Of a stretch of 64,000 nt of DNA, positions 41,401-50,362 are shown piece after piece. Within the stretch, counting starts at the first letter, position 1. Each line of letters begins with the position of its first letter. This DNA comes from Quatrionicoccus australiensis (GTDB lineage Bacteria > Pseudomonadota > Gammaproteobacteria > Burkholderiales > Rhodocyclaceae), in assembly GCF_020510425.1 (NCBI RefSeq), contig NZ_JAHBAH010000001.1, positions 4,011,001-4,075,000 of the forward strand, written 5' to 3'. The notes under the pieces were generated by a model that saw nothing but the letters and a program-made list of their open reading frames with translations, searched no databases and was not told the DNA's origin. Made by a program: the position numbers and the translations under genes.

Positions 41401-41673
41401 ATGACCATTGAAATCTCCAGTGACGCCAGCAAGGCAGCCATCGCCTCCATTCAGCGCTATTTCAAGGAAAACATGGATGAGCCGATTGGCGGGCTGGAGG
41501 CGGGGGCGCTGCTTTCCTTCTTCCTCAAGGAAGTCGGGCCGGCGATCTATAACAAGGGCGTGGCCGACGCGCAGACCCGCCTGCAGGCTTGGGTTGGGGA
41601 GCTGGATGTCGAGGTGTACGAGGAAGAGTTTTCCTACTGGACAACGCAGGGGCGCAAGGGCGCTCGCTCCTGA
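41401..41673 (+). CDS. DUF2164 family protein
   Basis: 90 aa, start MTIEISSDASKAAIASIQRY at 41401; a longer in-frame start at 41230 would run through the repeat-containing gap and adds no homology. The sequence continues FKENMDEPIGGLEAGALLSF and FLKEVGPAIYNKGVADAQTR, the recognisable DUF2164 pattern (conserved GP-x-x-YN-x-G). It ends in a short basic tail. A perfect small dyad (AAGCCTGA-c-TCAGGCTT) 67 bp after the stop may help termination. No function is known for the family. Confidence 0.85.
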   Translation: MTIEISSDASKAAIASIQRYFKENMDEPIGGLEAGALLSFFLKEVGPAIYNKGVADAQTRLQAWVGELDVEVYEEEFSYWTTQGRKGARS

Positions 41674-41842
41674 TCTGCCGGTCTGCGTACTTCCGGCATT
41701 GCCATTTCCCCGAAAAGGCTTGAACATGCCGCCCCTCGAAAGCCTGACTCAGGCTTGTTGATCGCCTTGCTGGCAAGGTGATTTTGCCTTTCGGCGCGCC
41801 GGGCGCGGCCGGAGGCCATTTTTCATAAAGGTTCACCCATCC

Positions 41843-43054
41843 ATGCTTTGGGAAAATTTCAAGCGCGATTATCTGGTGCGTTTCTGGGCGCCGGTTCCGG
41901 CGGTTATCGCGGCCGGTGTGTTGTCGGCCTACTATTTCGGGATCACCGGCACCTTCTGGGCGGTAACCGGCGAGTTCACCCGTTGGGGCGGGCATCTGCT
42001 GCAGTTTCTCGGTTACCACCCGGAGACCTGGGGCTATTTCAAGGTCCTGCATCTGGAGGGCACGCCGCTCGACCGGATCGACGGGCTGATGATCATCGGC
42101 ATGTTTGCCGGCTGCCTGTCGGCGGCGCTGTGGGCCAACAACGTCAAGCTGCGCGTGCCGCAGCATCGCATCCGCATCGTGCAGGCGGTGGCCGGCGGCA
42201 TCATTGCCGGTTTTGGCGCGCGTCTGGCGATGGGCTGCAACCTGGCCGCCTTCTTCACCGGGATTCCGCAGTTTTCGCTGCACGCCTGGTTCTTTGCGCT
42301 GGCGACGGCGGCGGGTTCGTGGTTTGGCGCGCGCTTCACAATGCTGCCCGTGTTCCGCACGCCGGTTAAATTGCAGAAGGTGTCGGCAGCAAAAACGATC
42401 GTGCAGGACGTCGACCGTGCGACGCGCCGCTTCCGCCTCGGCATGCTGGTTTTTGCCGCTTTCTTCCTGTGGGCTGTTGCCAAGACGCTGGATGCGCCCA
42501 AGCTCGGCCTGGCTGCGCTGTTCGGTCTCGCCTTCGGCCTGATCATCGAGCGCGCGCAGGTGTGCTTCACCTCGGCTTTCCGCGACCTGTGGCTGACCGG
42601 CCGCACGCAGATGGCCAAGGCGATCATCATCGGCATGGCGGTCAGCACCATCGGCGTGTTCAGCTATGTCCAGCTTGGCGTGTCGCCGAAGATCATGTGG
42701 GCCGGCCCGAATTCGGTGATCGGCGGGCTGCTTTTCGGCTTCGGCATCGTGCTCGCCGGCGGCTGCGAAACCGGCTGGATGTACCGGGCGGTCGAAGGTC
42801 AGGTGCATTACTGGTGGGTCGGTCTCGGCAACATCATTGGCGCCACCTTGCTTGCCGCCTGGTGGGACGATATCGCGCCGGCGCTGGCGACCAACTACGA
42901 GAAGGTCAATCTGCTCGCCGTGTTCGGCCCGCAGGGCGGCCTGATCGCCACCTACCTGATGCTGCTGCTGGCCCTGCTTGCCGTGCTGTGGTGGGAAAAA
43001 CGTTTCTTTGCCGGCAAGGCCGGCCAACCCGAACTGGCCAGGGAGGCCGCATGA
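41843..43054 (+). CDS. yedE: YedE/YeeE-type thiosulfate (sulfur) transporter
   Basis: 403 aa inner-membrane transporter with about nine to eleven TM helices. The conserved cysteine motifs of the YeeE/YedE family are all present: FGARLAMGCNLAAFFTG, ERAQVCFTSAFRD and GIVLAGGCETGWMYR. In characterised YeeE the cysteines relay thiosulfate through the membrane to a TusA-like partner. The gene is followed by such a partner with a 4-bp overlap. This sequence resembles the YedE branch, which in some bacteria is linked to selenium metabolism, so the anion is not certain. Good candidate for sulfur uptake. Confidence 0.9.
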   Translation: MLWENFKRDYLVRFWAPVPAVIAAGVLSAYYFGITGTFWAVTGEFTRWGGHLLQFLGYHPETWGYFKVLHLEGTPLDRIDGLMIIGMFAGCLSAALWANNVKLRVPQHRIRIVQAVAGGIIAGFGARLAMGCNLAAFFTGIPQFSLHAWFFALATAAGSWFGARFTMLPVFRTPVKLQKVSAAKTIVQDVDRATRRFRLGMLVFAAFFLWAVAKTLDAPKLGLAALFGLAFGLIIERAQVCFTSAFRDLWLTGRTQMAKAIIIGMAVSTIGVFSYVQLGVSPKIMWAGPNSVIGGLLFGFGIVLAGGCETGWMYRAVEGQVHYWWVGLGNIIGATLLAAWWDDIAPALATNYEKVNLLAVFGPQGGLIATYLMLLLALLAVLWWEKRFFAGKAGQPELAREAA

Positions 43055-43290
43055 GCAAGCCGGAGTACGTACCCAACTATCGCCTCGACATGATGGGCGA
43101 ACCCTGTCCGTATCCGGCCGTGGCGACGCTGGAGGCGATGCCGCAATTGCAGCCGGGTGAAATCCTCGAAGTGATTTCGGATTGCCCGCAGTCGATCAAC
43201 AACATCCCGCTCGATGCGCGCAATCACGGCTACGAAGTCCTCGACGTCATCCAGGACGGGCCGACCATCCGCTACCTGATCCGCCGCTGA
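43051..43290 (+). CDS. TusA-family sulfurtransferase-like protein (YedF/YeeD type)
   Basis: 79 aa. TusA fold with the active-site CPYP motif (MMGEPCPYPAVATLEAMPQL); the Cys accepts sulfur as persulfide. It overlaps the YedE transporter by ATGA, so the pair is co-translated; in thiosulfate-uptake systems the partner takes sulfur from the transporter. A bidirectional-looking hairpin lies directly after the stop. Whether it carries sulfur or selenium is open. Confidence 0.9.
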   Translation: MSKPEYVPNYRLDMMGEPCPYPAVATLEAMPQLQPGEILEVISDCPQSINNIPLDARNHGYEVLDVIQDGPTIRYLIRR

Positions 43291-43326
43291 AAAAAAGCCC
43301 CCGGCACGCAGAGCCGGGCCGGGGCT
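43291..43326 (-). terminator. Rho-independent terminator for carbonic anhydrase
   Basis: Read on the minus strand: AGCCCCGGCC...GCCGGGGGCT stem with loop, then TTTTTTT, 15 bp beyond the carbonic anhydrase stop. The same hairpin directly follows the TusA-like stop on the plus strand but lacks a T-run there. Confidence 0.85.
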
Positions 43327-43340
43327 GGTTGGCGTTCGTT

Positions 43341-43979
43341 CTAGCCGGCCACGGCTTCGGCGTAGGCCTGATCCAGCTCGTCGCGGCGGGCGGCGCTCAT
43401 GTTCAGGTCGACCAGGCGACCGTCCTGCAGGCCATAGATCCAGCCATGCAACATCAGCTCCTGACCTGATTTCCAGGCTTCACTGACCGGCGTGGTCCGG
43501 GCCAGGTTGCGCACCTGTTCGATCACGTTCAGTTCGCACAGCCTTGCCCATCTGGCGTCGTAGTCGGCCATGCCATCGAGCACCCCGGCATGCCGTTCGC
43601 GCACATCCTCGATGTGGCGCAGCCAGTTGTCGATCATGCCGTTGGCCTGACCGTCGAGCGCCGCGCGCACGCCGCCGCAGCCGTAGTGGCCGCAGACGAT
43701 GACGTGCTGCACCTTGAGGACCTGGATGGCGTAATGCACCACCGAGAGACAGTTGAGGTCGGTGTGCACGATCACATTGGCGATGTTGCGATGGACGAAG
43801 ACCTCGCCCGGATTCAGGCCGGTGATCTGGTTGGCCGGCACGCGGCTGTCGGAGCAGCCGATCCAGAGGTATTTCGGGGCCTGCTGCTTGACCAGGCGCT
43901 GGAAGTAATCGGGATCTTCCTGCAGTTGTTGCAGCGACCACACCCGGTTCTTTTCGAAAAGTTCAGATAAGTACTTCAT
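43341..43979 (-). CDS. can: Beta-class carbonic anhydrase
   Basis: 212 aa; interconverts CO2 and bicarbonate. Zinc ligands C42, H98 and C101 (WIGCSDSRVP and VIVCGHYGCGG), with the Asp44-Arg46 dyad for catalysis. It keeps the E. coli Can-like C-terminus (LMLHGWIYGLQDGRLVDLNM). Standard length, complete. Lies 54 bp after purK and ends at a strong terminator, so it may be transcribed alone or as an end gene of the pur operon. A supply of bicarbonate for purine synthesis (PurK uses it) makes the neighbourhood reasonable. Confidence 0.95.
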   Translation of the reverse strand: MKYLSELFEKNRVWSLQQLQEDPDYFQRLVKQQAPKYLWIGCSDSRVPANQITGLNPGEVFVHRNIANVIVHTDLNCLSVVHYAIQVLKVQHVIVCGHYGCGGVRAALDGQANGMIDNWLRHIEDVRERHAGVLDGMADYDARWARLCELNVIEQVRNLARTTPVSEAWKSGQELMLHGWIYGLQDGRLVDLNMSAARRDELDQAYAEAVAG

Positions 43980-44033
43980 CGCTCGTCCTGTTTAAAAGTT
44001 GTCTTTTGCTGCGTGGCGTGGGCAAGGGCGGGC

Positions 44034-45191
44034 TCAATCGTGGCGGGCGCTGATGCCGATCGCTGCACGCGCTGCCATCGCAATCTGGTAGGGCTGCTCC
44101 AGCGTTTCACCGAGTACCGTAAAGTGGCCCATTTTGCGCCCTGGTCTGGCCTCGTGCTTGCCGTACAGGTGGAGTTTCAGGTCAGGATAGGCGAGCAGCT
44201 TTTCCCATTCGGGTTCGCTCGCCTGTTCCGGGTTGCCGGCAAACCACAGATCGCCGAGCAGATTGACCATGACCGCGGCCGAATGTGCCGAGACATCGCC
44301 CAGCGGCAAACCGCACAGGGCGCGCACCTGCTGCTCGAACTGGTTGGTCAGGCAGGCATCCAGCGTGTAGTGGCCGGAGTTGTGGGGCCTGGGCGCGAGT
44401 TCGTTGACGCAGAGCCGGCCATCGACGACGAAGAACTCGACGCTCAGCGTGCCGACATAGTCGAGGCTGGCGGCGATCTTCTCGGTCAGCGCACTTGCCT
44501 CGGCGGCCAGCGCGTCGCTGGCACGCTCGGCGGTCACGATGGAGTGATCGAGAATTCCCTGCTGGTGATGGTTTTCGGCGACCGGGAAGCACTTTGTCTG
44601 GCCCGCCGCGCTGCGCGTCAGGACCAGTGACAGCTCGTGTTCGAGCTGCATCTGCTTTTCCAGTACGCAAGGCTCGTGGTCGAACTGGCGAAAGGCGGCG
44701 CGGCAGGCAGCCTTGTCCTTGACGCGGATCTGGCCCTTGCCGTCATAGCCGAAGCGGGCAACCTTGAGAATGCCGGGGAACAGGCCGTCGGGCACATCCT
44801 GCAAATCGCCTTCGCTGCGGATGTCGGCGTAGGGCGCGTGCGGCAAGCCGTGCTTCTTGAGAAAACCTTTTTCCGCCGAGCGTTCCTGACAGATAGCGAG
44901 AGCTTCGGCGCTGGGCTGTACGGGAATGAAACGGGCAAGATAGGCCAGGGTTTCGGCCGGGACGCTCTCGAATTCGGTGGTGATTGCCGAGCAGCTGACC
45001 GCCATGTGGGTCAGGGCTTCACGGTCGGCGTAGGCAGCGACCAGGTGATGATCGGCAATGCGCCCGGCCGGACTGTTCTCGTCCGGATCGAGGACCATGA
45101 CCCGGTAACCCAGTTGCTGGGCGGCGATGACAAAGTAGCGCCCGAGCTGGCCGCCACCGAGCATGCCGAGTGTTGCGGGCGGCAGGATCAT
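44034..45191 (-). CDS. purK: N5-carboxyaminoimidazole ribonucleotide synthase PurK
   Basis: 385 aa ATP-grasp enzyme that makes N5-CAIR from AIR, ATP and bicarbonate in purine synthesis. N-terminal [12 protein letters not shown], central ATP-grasp ([15 protein letters not shown]) and [15 protein letters not shown] near the active site. It overlaps purE by 4 bp, so the two consecutive pathway enzymes are coupled. Complete and typical length. Confidence 0.96.
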   Translation of the reverse strand: MILPPATLGMLGGGQLGRYFVIAAQQLGYRVMVLDPDENSPAGRIADHHLVAAYADREALTHMAVSCSAITTEFESVPAETLAYLARFIPVQPSAEALAICQERSAEKGFLKKHGLPHAPYADIRSEGDLQDVPDGLFPGILKVARFGYDGKGQIRVKDKAACRAAFRQFDHEPCVLEKQMQLEHELSLVLTRSAAGQTKCFPVAENHHQQGILDHSIVTAERASDALAAEASALTEKIAASLDYVGTLSVEFFVVDGRLCVNELAPRPHNSGHYTLDACLTNQFEQQVRALCGLPLGDVSAHSAAVMVNLLGDLWFAGNPEQASEPEWEKLLAYPDLKLHLYGKHEARPGRKMGHFTVLGETLEQPYQIAMAARAAIGISARHD

Positions 45192-45709
45192 TGCGGCCTC
45201 GCCAGTTGCATGCCCAGCACTTTCTCTTCCTGGCGTTGCCGGAAGTCGTCCAGTTTGCCGGCGAGTTCGCGGCCCAGGCTGTCGTTGCTGGTGCTCAGCA
45301 TGGCAACGGCGAGGAGGGCGGCATTGGCGGCGCCGGCTTCGCCGATGGCGAAGGTGGCAACCGGCACGCCGCGCGGCATCTGCACAATGGAGAGCAGCGA
45401 GTCCATGCCCTTGAGGTGCTTCGAGGGAATCGGCACGCCCATGATGGGCACGGTTGTTTTGGCGGCCAGCATGCCGGGCAGATGCGCGGCACCGCCGGCG
45501 CCGGCGATGATCGCCCGGAGACCGCGTTCGCGTGCGGTCGTGGCATATTCGAAGAGCAGATCAGGCGTGCGGTGGGCTGAAACCACCCTGGCCTCGTAAG
45601 GAACCTCCAGCTCATCCAGTATTTTGGCGGCGGCCTGCATCACCGGCCAGTCGGAATCCGATCCCATGACGACCCCGATCAAGGGGTGAATCTTGTTCGA
45701 TTTGCTCAT
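45188..45709 (-). CDS. purE: N5-CAIR mutase PurE (class I)
   Basis: 173 aa; converts N5-CAIR to CAIR. Class I signature [20 protein letters not shown] with the phosphate-binding Ser-Asp-Ser, then [20 protein letters not shown] and [20 protein letters not shown]. First gene of the purEK operon, divergent from the nhaR-like gene with a 118-bp gap. No riboswitch structure is evident in that gap. Confidence 0.96.
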   Translation of the reverse strand: MSKSNKIHPLIGVVMGSDSDWPVMQAAAKILDELEVPYEARVVSAHRTPDLLFEYATTARERGLRAIIAGAGGAAHLPGMLAAKTTVPIMGVPIPSKHLKGMDSLLSIVQMPRGVPVATFAIGEAGAANAALLAVAMLSTSNDSLGRELAGKLDDFRQRQEEKVLGMQLARPQ

Positions 45710-45827
45710 TGTTTCTCCGGGTTGGGCTACAGGCGGCGGAGAATAGTGATAAACGATACAACGATCCAGTCGAATATAATTTAGCCAAACATCCAGATTT
45801 TCGATGTGTTAAACCGCCACGGACGCC

Positions 45828-46736
45828 ATGACGACACTCAATTTCAAACACTTGCGCTACTTCTGGATGGTTGCCAAAACCGGCAGCATTGCCCGTGCCG
45901 GCGAACAACTGCACCTGACGCCGCAGTCGATCAGTGGTCAGCTCGGGGAGTTCGAGGACAGCCTCGGCACCAAGCTTTTCCGGCGCGCCGGACGGGGTCT
46001 GGAACTGACCGAAGCGGGGCGGCGCATCCTCGGCCATGCCGAGGAGATTTTCGCCATCGGCGACGAGTTGCTTGATGCGGTACACGAGCAAAAAACGAAG
46101 AAAACGCTGCCCTTCAACATCGGGATCGCCGATTCGGTGTCGAAGTCGGTCGCCTGTCGCCTGCTCGAGCCGGCGCTGCATGTCGAGGAACCGGTGCGCC
46201 TGATCTGCCGGGAAGGACGTTTGTCGTCCTTGCTGGCCGATCTGGCGGTGCATCGCCTGGACATGCTGATTGCCGATCGCGCCATGCCGACCAAGCTGAA
46301 TGTGCGTGGCTACAGCCACTTGCTCGGTGAATGCGGCCTGACCGTATTTGCCGCGCCGGCGCTGGCTGCTCGTTTGAGCGGCGAGTTTCCGGCCCTGCTC
46401 AACAACGCACCGTTCCTACTGCCCGGCGAGGATGTGGCGGTGCGGCCGCGCCTGCTGCAATGGCTGGACAAGCACAATCTGCGGCCGCTCATCGTCGGCG
46501 AGTTTGACGACAGCGCGCTGATCAAGGCCTTCGGGCAGGCCGGCGCCGGCCTGTTTGTCGCACCGACGGCGATTGCCGAGCAGGTCTGCCGGCAATACAA
46601 CGTGGTCGAGGTCGGGCGCATCGACGCGGTGGTCGAGCAGCTCTATGCGATCACCACCGAACGCCGGCTGACGCATCCGGCCATCGTTGCGGTCAGCGAA
46701 GCGGCCAAGCGACAGGTGTTCGGCAAGCCGGCCTGA
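45828..46736 (+). CDS. nhaR: NhaR-like LysR-type transcriptional regulator
   Basis: 302 aa. LysR-type HTH (HLRYFWMVAKTGSIARAGEQ, LHLTPQSISGQLGEFEDSLG) followed by a periplasmic-binding-protein-like effector domain. The pattern FKHLRYFWMVAK-GSIARA and the LFRR-GRGLELTEAGR text are those of NhaR, which activates nhaA in response to Na+ in E. coli. No nhaA antiporter is in the window, so its target here is unknown. The divergent neighbour purE is an unlikely target. Confidence 0.85.
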   Translation: MTTLNFKHLRYFWMVAKTGSIARAGEQLHLTPQSISGQLGEFEDSLGTKLFRRAGRGLELTEAGRRILGHAEEIFAIGDELLDAVHEQKTKKTLPFNIGIADSVSKSVACRLLEPALHVEEPVRLICREGRLSSLLADLAVHRLDMLIADRAMPTKLNVRGYSHLLGECGLTVFAAPALAARLSGEFPALLNNAPFLLPGEDVAVRPRLLQWLDKHNLRPLIVGEFDDSALIKAFGQAGAGLFVAPTAIAEQVCRQYNVVEVGRIDAVVEQLYAITTERRLTHPAIVAVSEAAKRQVFGKPA

Positions 46737-46818
46737 TCTGCGGCTGAAAAAGGCCCCTGAACCGGCGTCGACCGCCTGGGCCCAAGCCGCAATCTGCTGA
46801 TGGAACTACCAAGCAACC

Positions 46819-46849
46819 GACTAAGCCGCCAAACGATGGCGGCTTAGTC
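46819..46849. terminator. Hairpin between convergent nhaR and phosphoketolase genes
   Basis: Perfect 12-bp stem GACTAAGCCGCC / GGCGGCTTAGTC with loop AAACGAT, in the middle of the 147-bp convergent gap. There is no uninterrupted T-run on either side, so bidirectional termination is likely but not proven. A divergent SalI-core copy (GCGTCGACCGC, 46765-46775) lies upstream. Confidence 0.55.
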
Positions 46850-46883
46850 TCTGCTTATCCCCTTGTCAGGGGCGGGAGCCTGG

Positions 46884-49271
46884 TCAGGCCTTGTTGCCCG
46901 GCGTCCACTTCCAGTTGCGGATTTCCGGCAGGTCTTCGCCGTATTGCGCGATGTACTGCTTGTGCTCGATCAGCTTGTCGCGGATCGCCTGCTTGGCGTA
47001 GGCGGCGCGCGGGCCGAGCTGGGGCACGCGGTCGATGACGTCGGCGACCAGGTGGAAGCGGTCGAGGTCGTTCATCACCACCATGTCGAACGGCGTCGAG
47101 GTCGTGCCTTCTTCCTTGTAACCGCGTACGTGCAGGTTCCTGTGGTTGGTGCGCGGGTAGGTCAGGCGGTGGATCAGCCACGGGTAGCCGTGGTAGGCGA
47201 AGATGATCGGCTTGTCGCGCGTGAACAGCACGTCGAAATCCTTGTCGGACAGGCCATGCGGGTGCTCGCCCGGCGGCGGCAGGGTCATCAGGTCGACGAC
47301 GTTGATGACGCGGATTTTCAGCTCGGGGAAGTGCGTGTTGAGCAGTTCGACGGCGGCCAGGGTTTCCAGGGTCGGCACGTCACCGGCGCAGGCCATCACG
47401 ACGTCCGGCTCGTCGCCCTTGTCGTTGCTTGCCCATTCCCAGATGCCGATGCCGGCGGTGCAGTGCTTGATCGCCGCGTCCATGTCCAGCCATTGCGGTG
47501 CCGGCTGCTTGCCGGCGACGATCACATTGACGTAATTGCGGCTGCGCAGGCAGTGGTCGGTGACGCTGAGCAGGGTGTTGGCGTCGGGCGGCAGATAGAC
47601 GCGGATGACTTCCGATTTCTTGTTGATGACGTGGTCGATGAAGCCCGGGTCCTGGTGGCTGAAACCGTTGTGGTCCTGGCGCCAGACGTGCGACGAGAGC
47701 AGGTAGTTGAGCGAGGCGATCGGCGCCCGCCAGGGAATACCGTTGCACACCTTGAGCCACTTGGCGTGCTGGTTGAACATCGAGTCGATGATGTGGATGA
47801 AGGCCTCGTAGCACGAGAAGAAGCCGTGCCGGCCGGTCAGCAGGTAGCCTTCGAGCCAGCCTTCGCACTGGTGCTCGCTCAACATTTCCATGACACGGCC
47901 GTCGGGTGCGACGTGGTCGTCGCTGGCGAGAATTTCCGCCGTCGAACAACGCTTGGTGACTTCGAACAGCGCACCCCAGCGGTTGGAGGCAGTTTCGTCG
48001 GGGCTGAAGACGCGGAAGTTGGCCGGGTTGTGCTGCATCACGTGGCGCAGGAAAACGCCCTGGGCGCGGGTCGATTCGGCATCCACCGCACCCGGCACGG
48101 AAACCGCGACGGCGAACTCGCGAAAATCCGGCAAACGCAGGTCACGCAGCAGATGGCCGCCGTTGGCATGCGGGTTGGCGCTCATCCGGCGCTGGCCCTT
48201 GGGTGCCAGTTCGGCGATTTCCGACAGCAGGCGGCCGCCGGCATCGAACAGTTCTTCCGGCCGGTAGCTCAGCATCCAGCTTTCAAGCAGGGCGACGTGG
48301 CCGGGTTGGCTCATGTCGCTCATCGGCACCTGGTGCGAGCGGAAAGTGCCTTCGGCCGGCTTGCCGTCGACCATCTTCGGACCGGTCCACCCTTTCGGCG
48401 AGCGCAAAATGATCATCGGCCAGGCCGGGCGCACCGTGAAGCCGTTCAGGCGGGCATCGCTCTGGTAGCGCTTGATCTCGGCAATGGCGCGTTCGAGCGT
48501 GGCGGCCATCTTCTGGTGCATTTCGTCCGGGTCGTCGCCCTCGACGAAATAGGGCGTGTAGCCGTAGCCGCGGAACAGTGCTTCCAGCTCGGCATGCGGA
48601 ATGCGCGCGAGCACGGTCGGGCCGGCGATCTTGTAGCCGTTGAGGTGCAGGATGGGCAGCACGGCGCCGTCATGTACCGGGTTGAGGAACTTGTTGGAAT
48701 GCCAGCTGGTGGCCATCGGCCCGGTTTCCGCTTCGCCGTCGCCGACGACGCAGGCGACGATCAGGTCCGGGTTGTCGAAGGCTGCACCGTACGCGTGCGA
48801 CAGCGCATAGCCGAGTTCGCCGCCTTCATGGATCGAGCCCGGCGTTTCCGGCGAGACATGGCTGGGAATGCCGCCGGGAAAGGAAAATTGCTTGAACAGG
48901 CGCTGCATGCCGTCGACGTCCTGCGAGATGTCGGGGTAAACCTCGCTGTAGGTGCCTTCGAGCCAGGTATTGGCAACGATGCCGGGGCCGCCGTGGCCGG
49001 GGCCGGTGATGTAGATGACGTCGAGGTCCTGTTCCTTGATCAGCCGGTTCAGGTGCACGTAGATGAAATTGAGGCCGGGTGTCGTGCCCCAGTGGCCGAG
49101 CAGGCGCGGCTTGACGTGTTCGAGGCGGAGCGGCTCACGGAGCAGCGGATTGGCGTAGAGATAGATCTGACCGACCGAAAGGTAATTGGCGGCGCGCCAC
49201 CAGGCGTGCATCTTGTGCAGCAAATCGGGGCTGAGCGGGGCGTCGACCGTTGCGGAAGTGGAATGAGTCAT
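46884..49271 (-). CDS. xfp: Phosphoketolase (Xfp family)
   Basis: 795 aa thiamine-diphosphate enzyme that splits xylulose 5-phosphate and/or fructose 6-phosphate with phosphate to acetyl phosphate plus an aldose phosphate. Start at 49271 overlaps the transaldolase stop (ATGA). Visible: [34 protein letters not shown], a ThDP site [18 protein letters not shown], and a C-terminal domain with [12 protein letters not shown] and [20 protein letters not shown]. Complete family length. With transaldolase and GapN-type ALDH elsewhere in the window it points to a phosphoketolase bypass of lower glycolysis. Likely regulated with the operon promoter at 59.2 kb. Confidence 0.95.
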   Translation of the reverse strand: MTHSTSATVDAPLSPDLLHKMHAWWRAANYLSVGQIYLYANPLLREPLRLEHVKPRLLGHWGTTPGLNFIYVHLNRLIKEQDLDVIYITGPGHGGPGIVANTWLEGTYSEVYPDISQDVDGMQRLFKQFSFPGGIPSHVSPETPGSIHEGGELGYALSHAYGAAFDNPDLIVACVVGDGEAETGPMATSWHSNKFLNPVHDGAVLPILHLNGYKIAGPTVLARIPHAELEALFRGYGYTPYFVEGDDPDEMHQKMAATLERAIAEIKRYQSDARLNGFTVRPAWPMIILRSPKGWTGPKMVDGKPAEGTFRSHQVPMSDMSQPGHVALLESWMLSYRPEELFDAGGRLLSEIAELAPKGQRRMSANPHANGGHLLRDLRLPDFREFAVAVSVPGAVDAESTRAQGVFLRHVMQHNPANFRVFSPDETASNRWGALFEVTKRCSTAEILASDDHVAPDGRVMEMLSEHQCEGWLEGYLLTGRHGFFSCYEAFIHIIDSMFNQHAKWLKVCNGIPWRAPIASLNYLLSSHVWRQDHNGFSHQDPGFIDHVINKKSEVIRVYLPPDANTLLSVTDHCLRSRNYVNVIVAGKQPAPQWLDMDAAIKHCTAGIGIWEWASNDKGDEPDVVMACAGDVPTLETLAAVELLNTHFPELKIRVINVVDLMTLPPPGEHPHGLSDKDFDVLFTRDKPIIFAYHGYPWLIHRLTYPRTNHRNLHVRGYKEEGTTSTPFDMVVMNDLDRFHLVADVIDRVPQLGPRAAYAKQAIRDKLIEHKQYIAQYGEDLPEIRNWKWTPGNKA

Positions 49272-50362
49272 GGGGTGGGTACTCCAGAGGTGAGCGGCCG
49301 GCATTTTTCGGCTACGGCGGCGAGCAGTTCGGTCCATGCTTTGACGAAGGATAGCGCGCCGTCGCGTTGCAGGCGGGTGGCCAGTGCGGCGATGTCGATG
49401 CCGGCCAGCGCGAAGTCGGCGAGGACGATTTCGGCATCGCCGCCATCCTCGGGCATGACGCCATTCAGTTCGCCGTGGTCGGCAAAGGCGAGCAGGGTCT
49501 TTTCCGGCAGGGTGTTGATCGTGCCCGGCGCGGCCAGCGTTTCGACGTAGAGCGTGTCGCGCATCTGCGGATCCTTGGTGCCGGTGCTGGCCCAGAGCAG
49601 GCGCTGCGGTAGCGCGCCGGCCGCGGCAAACTTCTTCCAGGCGGAATAGCCCTGGCGCTGGCAGGCCGCCTTGTAGATGCGGCGGGCAATCGCGACGCCG
49701 AGCTGATTGCCCAGGTTCGCCGGCACCTGGCCGGCGACGGCGACATCCCAGCGGCTGATGAAGATCGAGGCGACCGAAACGACCTTGGGGTCAAGGCCGG
49801 CCTCGATCCGGCGCTGGATGCCGCGCCAGTAGGCATCGGCGGCGGCGATGTACTGCTCGCGGGAAAAGAGCAGGGTGACATTGACCGGCACGCCGGCAAA
49901 GATCGCTTCCTCGATCGCCTTGACGCCGGCCGGGGTTCCGGGAATCTTGATCAGCAGGTTGGGGCTGGCCGCCTGCGCGTGCAGGCGTTTGGCCTCGGCC
50001 AGCGTGGCGGCAGCATCGTCGGCAAGCAGCGGCGAGACTTCAAGCGACACCCAGCCGTCGAGGCCGCCGCTGGCGGCGTGCAGCGGCTGGAAGATGGCGG
50101 CGGCGCGCGTCAGGTCTTCGATTGCCAGCTCGAAGAACAGCGTTTCGCCCGTCTTGCCTTCCGCCGACTTTTGCCGGATCGCCGCATCGTAGGCGGTGCC
50201 GCGCCCGATCGCCTGCTCGAAAATGCTCGGGTTGGAGGTCAGGCCTGTGACCGACAGCTCGGTGCAATAGCGCTGCAGCGTGCCGTTGTCGAGCAAGTCG
50301 CGCGAAATGTTGTCGAGCCAGAGACTCTGGCCGAGGGCGTGCAATTGCTGGCTGGCGTTCAT
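49268..50362 (-). CDS. tal: Transaldolase
   Basis: 364 aa transaldolase; transfers a dihydroxyacetone unit between sugar phosphates in the pentose phosphate pathway. The Schiff-base Lys lies in [15 protein letters not shown], with conserved [14 protein letters not shown] at the N-terminus and the FISRWD segment. It belongs to the longer TalB-unlike (Tal/TAL-PGI type) class, but no phosphoglucose-isomerase domain is fused here. Overlaps the glucan synthase upstream and xfp downstream, each by ATGA, so all three are translationally coupled. Confidence 0.94.
   Translation of the reverse strand: MNASQQLHALGQSLWLDNISRDLLDNGTLQRYCTELSVTGLTSNPSIFEQAIGRGTAYDAAIRQKSAEGKTGETLFFELAIEDLTRAAAIFQPLHAASGGLDGWVSLEVSPLLADDAAATLAEAKRLHAQAASPNLLIKIPGTPAGVKAIEEAIFAGVPVNVTLLFSREQYIAAADAYWRGIQRRIEAGLDPKVVSVASIFISRWDVAVAGQVPANLGNQLGVAIARRIYKAACQRQGYSAWKKFAAAGALPQRLLWASTGTKDPQMRDTLYVETLAAPGTINTLPEKTLLAFADHGELNGVMPEDGGDAEIVLADFALAGIDIAALATRLQRDGALSFVKAWTELLAAVAEKCRPLTSGVPTP

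Noticed and set aside
46863..49550. 895-codon plus-strand open frame opposite phosphoketolase
   Set aside because: Antisense shadow of a strongly conserved enzyme gene; no ribosome-binding site or domain.
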